DNA of 35,321 bases from Actinomycetota bacterium (lineage in GTDB: Bacteria; Actinomycetota; Thermoleophilia; Gaiellales; Gaiellaceae). The DNA lies in assembly GCA_013812235.1 (NCBI GenBank), contig JACCTU010000191.1, positions 1 to 35,321 of the forward strand, written 5' to 3'. Below, piece after piece: positions 27,159-35,321 of this stretch; within the stretch, counting starts at the first letter, position 1, and every line of letters begins with the position of its first letter. The translations under genes were made by a program, and so were the position numbers. The notes beneath the pieces are model-generated. The model made no database searches. It was not told the origin of the DNA and was given only the letters and a program-made list of their open reading frames with translations.

Positions 27159-28070
27159 ATGCGCCGCACGCTCGCCGTCGTCTCCGTCCTCTGCCTGGCC
27201 TTTCCCGCCGTGGGCGCCGCGCGACCGCTGCTCGGCGTCCACGGTGGGATTGACCGCTTCGACCAGCTGACCGGGCAGCGCTCCCAGGTCCGCCACATCT
27301 TCTTCGGCTGGGGCAATACGCGCTTCGACCAGAACTTTCCGGCGGGCGGACCGACTCCGATGATCGCGATGATCCCGACGGCGATCTCGCCGCTCTCGAT
27401 CGCGCGCGGCGAGGGTGACGAGTATCTGTTCGCCCTGAACGACTGGCTCGCGAGACGTGGCGGCGCCGCGTACGTGCGGCCGATGCCGGAGATGAACGGG
27501 CACTGGAACGCGTACTGCGCGTACACGAAGGGCGGTCGGTCGAAGGGCGCTGCGTACTCGACCGCGTCGTTCAGAAAGGCGTTCGCGCGGATCGCTGTGC
27601 TCGTGCGCGGCGGCTCCGCGGCGAGCGTCAACTCGAGACTCGTGCGGCTGAAGCTCCCGCCGATCTCGCGCGACCTGCCGGCGCTCCCAGCGGTCAGGAT
27701 CGTGTGGAACCCGCAGGGCTATGGCTCACCCGACCTACCGGGCAACTCCGCGCAGGCGTACTACCCGGGCGACCGCTACGTTGACGTCGTCGCGAACGAC
27801 CTCTACTACATCCGCGGCAAGGCCGAGTGGGCGGCGGCCGAGCCGCTGTACAAGGCGCATCCGTCGAAGCCGTACGCGTTCGCCGAATGGGGCCTGTGGG
27901 GAATCGATGCACCGAGCTTCGTCGAGGAGATGGCGCGCTTCGTGAAGACGCACCGCCGCGTGGAACTCGTCGCGTACTACAGCGGCCAACGCGGCTCGCC
28001 CTGGGACCTCGCGTCGAAGCCGCGCAGCCGCGCAGCGTACAAGCGGCTGATCGTCCCGCTCGGCCGCTAG
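27159..28070 (+). CDS. Secreted GH26-like glycoside hydrolase
   Basis: Signal peptide MRRTLAVVSVLCLAFPAVGAA; YVRPMPEMNGHWNAYC (putative acid/base Glu), YYPGDRYVDVVANDLY, YAFAEWGLWG (putative nucleophile Glu). Confidence 0.78.
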   Translation: MRRTLAVVSVLCLAFPAVGAARPLLGVHGGIDRFDQLTGQRSQVRHIFFGWGNTRFDQNFPAGGPTPMIAMIPTAISPLSIARGEGDEYLFALNDWLARRGGAAYVRPMPEMNGHWNAYCAYTKGGRSKGAAYSTASFRKAFARIAVLVRGGSAASVNSRLVRLKLPPISRDLPALPAVRIVWNPQGYGSPDLPGNSAQAYYPGDRYVDVVANDLYYIRGKAEWAAAEPLYKAHPSKPYAFAEWGLWGIDAPSFVEEMARFVKTHRRVELVAYYSGQRGSPWDLASKPRSRAAYKRLIVPLGR

Positions 28071-28467
28071 CGACCCCAGTCGTCAGAAGGATCCCTCCGG
28101 CCGACCTCGACCGCCCAGTAGTCGCGCTGGAACGCGACGAGCCCCTCGTCGTCGACGTGAATCACCGAGACTCCGGCGATGGTCTGCTCGCTTCCTCCAG
28201 AACGGACGACCGCCCAGTACTCACACGTGGCACGGTCACCGTCGACGATCGGTTCGGCGAAGCGGCACTCCGCCGGCGCCTCCTCGGAGGCAAACGCCCA
28301 ACTCGCGTACCCCGCCGCTCCATCCGGGCCGAGGCGGGGCTCGCGAAACGGGTGGGAGCGGAAGACCGCGTGCTCTCCGTAGAGCGAGCGCAACGCGTCG
28401 ACGTCCTGCGCCGGCCACGCGCGCAGCCAGGTGTCACGCCAGCGGCGAGCGGCTTCGACGGTCTTCA

Positions 28468-28468
<1 letters not shown>
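28067..28468 (-). CDS. SnoaL/NTF2-like domain protein
   Basis: AARRWRDTWLRAWPAQDVDALRSLYGEHAVFRSHPFREP...WAVVRSGGSEQTIAGVSVIHVDDEGLVAFQRDYW. Confidence 0.8.
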
Positions 28469-31065
<2,597 letters not shown>

Positions 31066-31087
31066 GGGCGGCCAATATTCCCACAAA
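31066..31087. promoter_or_regulatory. Compact bidirectional promoter candidate (ppdK / peptidase S51)
   Basis: 22 bp with AATATT palindrome at centre; TATTCC-cacaaa-GTG (+) and TATTGG-ccgccc-TTG (-). Confidence 0.45.
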
Positions 31088-31747
31088 GTGGCTGCACAGC
31101 ACATCGTGGCGGCCGGCGGGCGGACCCTGGGGACCCCCGTCGACGACTTCGTCCTCGGGCTCTCCCGTGGGCGGCGGGTCTGCACGGTCCCGACGGCGAA
31201 CATGGAGCAAGACGCCGGCCTCGTCCTCTTCTACGACGCCTTCGCCCACAAGGCGGAGTGCTCACGGCTCCTCTTCAATCCCTGGCCGCCGTCAGACCTC
31301 CGCGCGTTCGTCCTGGCCCAGGACGTGCTGCTGGTGCCGGGCGGGAACACGGCGAACATGCTCGCGATCTGGCGGGTGCATGGCTTCGACCGCATCGTGC
31401 GCGAGGCCTGGGAGCAGGGCGTCGTGCTCTACGGCTGGAGCGCCGGGATGATCTCGTGGTTCGAGGCGGGCGTCACGGACTCGTTCGGGCCGCAGCTGGA
31501 GAGCATGGACTGCCTCGGGTTCCTCCCCGGCAGCGCGTGCCCGCACTACGACGGCGAAGGGCTTCGCCGCCGTCGCTACCAGGAGCTCGTCTCGAACGGT
31601 TTCCCCGCGGGCTGGGCGGCCGACGACGGCGTGGCGCTTCACTTCGCCGACACCGAGTTCGTCGAAGCGGTCACGATCCGGCCGGAAGGCCGCGCCTACC
31701 GTGTCGGGCACGACTCGGAGACGCCGGTCGAGGCGCGCCTGCTGTGA
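31088..31747 (+). CDS. Peptidase S51 (dipeptidase E-like)
   Basis: VLLVPGGNTANMLAIWRVHGFD, VLYGWSAGMISWFE (nucleophile Ser), GFLPGSACPHYD. Confidence 0.9.
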   Translation: MAAQHIVAAGGRTLGTPVDDFVLGLSRGRRVCTVPTANMEQDAGLVLFYDAFAHKAECSRLLFNPWPPSDLRAFVLAQDVLLVPGGNTANMLAIWRVHGFDRIVREAWEQGVVLYGWSAGMISWFEAGVTDSFGPQLESMDCLGFLPGSACPHYDGEGLRRRRYQELVSNGFPAGWAADDGVALHFADTEFVEAVTIRPEGRAYRVGHDSETPVEARLL

Positions 31748-32298
31748 AGCCGCCGCTACGTAGCTCAGACACAATCCGGACCGAGCGGCTTGAGCTCGTG
31801 CCGCTCGCCGATTCGCTCGAGTTGCTTGTCGAGGGCAAGCGCGTCGAGGCCGAGCGCGAACTCGGCGTCCTCCTTCCCCGCTGGTGGCCGGACCGGCACG
31901 ACCTCGGCTTCCTCGCCTTTCGAGCTCGCCAGCTCGCGGCAGAACCCGATGATCGCGACTGGATGCCGTGGCTCGTCGTGCTCGGAGACGAACGCGTGAT
32001 GATCGGTCACGCCGGTTTCCACGGTCGACCCGGCAAGAACGCGCGCAACGACCCCGACGCCGTCGAGCTCGGTTACATGATCCTCGTTGCGCAGCGGGGC
32101 CGCGGCTATGCGACCGAGGTGGTCGATGCGCTGGTCAAGTGGGCGGCAGACGTGCATGGGATCCGCCGCTTCGTCGCTTCGATCGGGCCAGAGAACGCGC
32201 CGTCGCTCGCGCTCGTGCGCAAACTCGGCTTCGTCGACGTCGGCCGCCATTGGGACGACCAGGACGGCGAGGAACTCGAGTTCCTGCTGGAGCTTTAG
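31744..32298 (+). CDS. GNAT family N-acetyltransferase
   Basis: IRTERLELVPLA, IGHAGFHG, VELGYMILVAQRGRGYATEVVDALVKWA, NAPSLALVRKLGFVDVG; GTGA overlap. Confidence 0.9.
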   Translation: MKPPLRSSDTIRTERLELVPLADSLELLVEGKRVEAERELGVLLPRWWPDRHDLGFLAFRARQLAAEPDDRDWMPWLVVLGDERVMIGHAGFHGRPGKNARNDPDAVELGYMILVAQRGRGYATEVVDALVKWAADVHGIRRFVASIGPENAPSLALVRKLGFVDVGRHWDDQDGEELEFLLEL

Positions 32299-32456
32299 CC
32301 CGGGCGCTTCGCAGCGAGCCACCCCGCGACCCTGATGCCCATCCAGATCGGCGTCAGCAAGACGTAGAAGAGCACGACCGCAAGACCGAGCGCGGTCCAC
32401 CAGAGCGCCCAGTAGCGAATCGGCACGGGACCCTTCCGGCGCAGGTCCCGGGTCAC
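32295..32456 (-). CDS. Small single-pass membrane protein (53 aa), coupled to PPSR gene
   Basis: GTG at 32456 overlaps PPSR stop (GTGA); VTRDLRRKGPVPIRYWALWWTALGLAVVLFYVLLTPIWMGIRVAGWLAAKRPG. Confidence 0.65.
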   Translation of the reverse strand: MTRDLRRKGPVPIRYWALWWTALGLAVVLFYVLLTPIWMGIRVAGWLAAKRPG

Positions 32457-33283
32457 GCCTGCACCTCCTGGAGGTCGCGTGTCCGCTGCTCGACCGTGCG
32501 GATCACGCGCTGCGCGGTCTCCTCGATCGAGAGCTCCGAGACGTCGATCACCGGGCAGCCGAGGCGGCGGTGCACGACCTCCGCCTGCGCGAGCTCCTCG
32601 TAGATCTTCACGAGCTCGGAGTACTGCCGAGCCGTCCCCCCGAAGTTGCGCGCGCGCGCCGTCCGGATCTCGCCGAGCCGGTTGGCGTCGATCGTCAGCC
32701 CGACGACCTTGACCGGGTTGATCCTGAAGAGGTCTTGCGGTGGCTCGATCCCCGCGACGATCGGAACGTTCGCGGTCTTGTAGCCGAGGTTCCCGAGGTA
32801 CATCGAGAGCGGCGTCTTCGACGTTCGCGAGACGCCGACGAGCACGACGTCCGCCTCGTCGAGACCGCCGCCGATCCCGTCGTCGTAGCGCACCGCGAAC
32901 TCGATCGCCTCGATCCGCCGGAAGTAGCCCGAGTCGAGAGGCGCGCGCGCACCGGCACGGCCCTGCGCCTCGACTCCCGCCACGCGTGACACCGCGTCGA
33001 TCGGCTGGCCGAGCAGGTCGCAGTAGTGGACTCGCGCGCGCCGGCACGCGCGGCGCATCGCGTCGCGCAGCTCCGGCTTGACGAGCGTGTAGAAGACGAC
33101 AGCCGGACGCCCGCGGGCCCTCCCCACGGCAAGCTCGAGATCCTCGACAGATTCCACGCGCGGGTGGCGCACTTCCTCGAAGGTCTGGTCGGGAAACTGC
33201 GCCTCGAGCGCGTGAACGAGCCGCGTGGCAGTCTCCCCCGTGGAGTCCGACACGATGTGGAGCTCCACGGGCGCGACGACCAC
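32453..33283 (-). CDS. Pyruvate phosphate dikinase regulatory protein (bifunctional kinase/phosphorylase, DUF299)
   Basis: VELHIVSDSTGETATRLVHALEAQFP, DVVLVGVSRTSKTPLSMYLGNLGYKTANVPIV, PVIDVSELSIEETAQRVI. Confidence 0.95.
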   Translation of the reverse strand: MVVAPVELHIVSDSTGETATRLVHALEAQFPDQTFEEVRHPRVESVEDLELAVGRARGRPAVVFYTLVKPELRDAMRRACRRARVHYCDLLGQPIDAVSRVAGVEAQGRAGARAPLDSGYFRRIEAIEFAVRYDDGIGGGLDEADVVLVGVSRTSKTPLSMYLGNLGYKTANVPIVAGIEPPQDLFRINPVKVVGLTIDANRLGEIRTARARNFGGTARQYSELVKIYEELAQAEVVHRRLGCPVIDVSELSIEETAQRVIRTVEQRTRDLQEVQA

Positions 33284-33311
33284 GCGGACATTCTGACGGC
33301 TTAGCGGTTCT

Positions 33312-34379
33312 CTAGTCGCTCTGGGTGGGTCGCTTCCCGAGCGTGGCCGTCACTGTCTGGGTACCACCGCCGCGTCGGATGGTGAGCTCCAGCTCGTCAC
33401 CGGGCTTGCGCGCGGCGACCGCGCGGCGGACGTCGTCGGCCGACGCCGCTTCGCCCTCGACCTCGGTGATCACGTCGCCCTGCTTCAGGCCGGCCCTGTC
33501 GGCGGGGCTTCCGTCCGTGACCGCCGCGATCTGCGCTCCTTCGTCGGCCTCCGCGAGTTGGACGCCGAGGAACGGCCGCTCGATCGACCTGCCGGCGATC
33601 AGCGCGTCCGCGACCTCTTTCGCGATCTCGATCGGCACCGCGTAGCCGATGCCTTCGTTGCCACCGGACGAGGACGCGATCTGCGAGTTGATGCCGACGA
33701 CGCGGCCCTGGCCGTCGAGCAGCGGACCGCCGCTGTTGCCGGGGTTGATCGCGGCATCGGTCTGGATCGCGCCGTCGATCGTGAAGCCGTCGGGTGCGGT
33801 CAGCTCTCGGTGGAGCGCGCTGACGATGCCGCTCGTCACCGTGCCCTCGAGCCCGAACGGGCTGCCGATCGCGACCACGAGGTCGCCGATCTCGAGCGAC
33901 TCGGACGATCCGAGCTCGACGGGCGTGACGCCACTCGGCACGCTGTCGAGCTCGAGCACCGCGACGTCGGACGACGCGTCTGCGCCGACGACCCTGGCGT
34001 CGATCTCGTCGCCGTCCGGAAACCGCACCGTGACGCTCTGGGCGTTGTCGACGACGTGCTGGTTCGTCAGGACGTGGCCCTCGTCGTCGATCACGAAGCC
34101 GCTGCCGGTCGAGGTGCCGCCGCCCTGACCCGGCGGGAGGAACGGCGCGACCTGCGCCTGGGTGCTGGTGGTGACGAGGACGACCCCGTCCTTCGCGCGC
34201 TGGTAGATCTCGTTGACCGACAGCTGCGCGCCGGCGGCGACGGACCGTGTCGGTGCCGTCTGCACGACAGTCGCCGCACCGTCGTCGTCGGTCGCCTCCC
34301 AGATCCCGATCCCCGCGCCGGCGCCGATCGCGGAGGCCGCGACGATCGAGAGAAAGAAGACGAGAAATTTTCGGAACAT
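33312..34379 (-). CDS. HtrA/DegP-like trypsin-fold serine protease with PDZ domain, membrane anchored
   Basis: VLTNQHVVDNAQ, SSDVAVLELDS, AINPGNSGGPLLDGQGRVVGIN, GIGYAVPIE; PDZ SPADRAGLKQGDVITEVEGE; SD AGGAGG. Confidence 0.93.
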   Translation of the reverse strand: MFRKFLVFFLSIVAASAIGAGAGIGIWEATDDDGAATVVQTAPTRSVAAGAQLSVNEIYQRAKDGVVLVTTSTQAQVAPFLPPGQGGGTSTGSGFVIDDEGHVLTNQHVVDNAQSVTVRFPDGDEIDARVVGADASSDVAVLELDSVPSGVTPVELGSSESLEIGDLVVAIGSPFGLEGTVTSGIVSALHRELTAPDGFTIDGAIQTDAAINPGNSGGPLLDGQGRVVGINSQIASSSGGNEGIGYAVPIEIAKEVADALIAGRSIERPFLGVQLAEADEGAQIAAVTDGSPADRAGLKQGDVITEVEGEAASADDVRRAVAARKPGDELELTIRRGGGTQTVTATLGKRPTQSD

Positions 34380-34424
34380 CGATCCTCCTGGGTCAGTGTG
34401 ACGGCTCCATCGAAGCGGCTCGCC

Positions 34425-34485
34425 CTGAGATCGGGCTGAGAGGCTCGTTCAGGCGGCGTTAAGCGGTTCTCAGCGGCCGCTCAGG
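34425..34485. promoter_or_regulatory. Cluster of phased CTCAG-type repeats, putative response-regulator binding sites
   Basis: ctgag at 34425 and 34436 (reverse orientation, 11 bp apart); TCAG/TAAG/TCAG/TCAG at 34449, 34460, 34470, 34481 (11, 10, 11 bp apart). Confidence 0.5.
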
Positions 34486-34506
34486 TTCCGCAGGAACACT
34501 TGGCCC

Positions 34507-35178
34507 ATGCGCGTTCTCGTGGTCGACGACGAACCGGCCGTCCGGACGGCGCTCGAGCGGGCCCTCAGGCTGGAGGGCTACGACGTCGAGCTCGCGGCCG
34601 ACGGCGCCGAGGCGCTGCACCGCCTCTCCCTGCACTCACCTGATGCAGTGGTGCTGGATGTGCTGATGCCGAACGTCGACGGGCTCGAGGTCTGCCGCCG
34701 CCTGCGCGCGGCCGACGACCACACGCCCGTGTTGATGCTGACCGCGCGTGACGCGGTCGGCGACCGGGTGGCGGGGCTCGACGCCGGCGCCGACGACTAC
34801 CTCGTGAAGCCGTTCGCGCTCGAGGAGCTGCACGCGCGGCTCCGCGCGCTCCTCCGCCGCGCAGCGGGCGCCGAAACCGACGCGCTTCGCTTCTCCGACG
34901 TCACGCTCGAGCTGGGCACCCGCGAGGTGCGCCGCGGCGAGCGACGGATCGAGCTGACCAGGACCGAGTTTCTCCTGCTCGAGCTGTTCCTTCGCAACGC
35001 ACGCCAGGTGCTGACCCGCTCCGTGATCTTCGACCGGGTTTGGGACTACGACTTCGGGCCGCGCTCGAACGCGCTCGAGGTCTACGTCAGCTATCTCCGC
35101 CGCAAGCTGGAAGCAGGAGGCGAGCCCCGCCTGATCCACACCGTGCGCGGCGTCGGTTACGTTCTCCGGAAGCCGTGA
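34507..35178 (+). CDS. OmpR/MprA-type response regulator
   Basis: [37 protein letters not shown]...[22 protein letters not shown]...[19 protein letters not shown]; winged-helix output domain. Confidence 0.95.
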   Translation: MRVLVVDDEPAVRTALERALRLEGYDVELAADGAEALHRLSLHSPDAVVLDVLMPNVDGLEVCRRLRAADDHTPVLMLTARDAVGDRVAGLDAGADDYLVKPFALEELHARLRALLRRAAGAETDALRFSDVTLELGTREVRRGERRIELTRTEFLLLELFLRNARQVLTRSVIFDRVWDYDFGPRSNALEVYVSYLRRKLEAGGEPRLIHTVRGVGYVLRKP

Positions 35179-35321
35179 CATTCCGCACACGCCTCGCCCT
35201 CGCATCGGCAGTCGCCGTGGCGGCGGCGATCGCCGTCGCCTCGCTCGTCTCCTACGGGCTCGTCCGTGCGCAGCTGCGCGGCTCGATCGACGACGCGCTC
35301 CGCGCCCGCGCGGGGCAGGTG
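35175..35321 (+). CDS. Sensor histidine kinase, N-terminus only (truncated by window edge)
   Basis: GTGA overlap with response regulator; [47 protein letters not shown] (TM segment). Confidence 0.8.
   Translation, partial: MTFRTRLALASAVAVAAAIAVASLVSYGLVRAQLRGSIDDALRARAGQV

Overview
High-GC, very gene-dense chromosomal window that looks actinobacterial, probably Thermoleophilia-like (lineage is an inference from gene content). Three main blocks are visible. (1) A minus-strand housekeeping operon: rpsB-tsf-pyrH-frr-uppS-cdsA. (2) A minus-strand operon with a degenerate HisB-like gene, ridA, cca, pgeF, yggS, sepF, yggT, divIVA, DUF167, a DksA/TraR-type gene, lspA and an rluD-like gene. (3) Mixed accessory and metabolic genes: a GGDEF protein, murA, HD, VOC, class-V aminotransferase, EEP, glycosyltransferase, an ECF sigma with a long C-terminal tail, a cupredoxin, a dnaE2/imuB mutasome cassette, comB, rhomboid, GH26-like, ppdK and its regulator PPSR, peptidase S51, GNAT, HtrA and an OmpR-type two-component system. 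Most notable observations: (a) four divergent gene pairs separated by only 18-26 bp, each with a quasi-symmetric overlapping -10 element placed for leaderless transcription in both directions, two of them sharing an identical 13-mer; (b) a fic gene scrambled into collinear pieces with the Fic-motif block inverted, next to a LexA-type imuB promoter; (c) a 24-aa hydrophobic micropeptide ORF with a strong Shine-Dalgarno inside the mutasome cassette; (d) a HisB homologue that has lost its metal-binding HHxxE motifs; (e) helically phased CTCAG repeats between htrA and its divergent response regulator; (f) a frameshifted subtilase remnant; (g) several genes whose conserved N-termini lie upstream of any ATG/GTG/TTG codon. 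All calls come from reading the sequence and the supplied ORF track; no searches were run.
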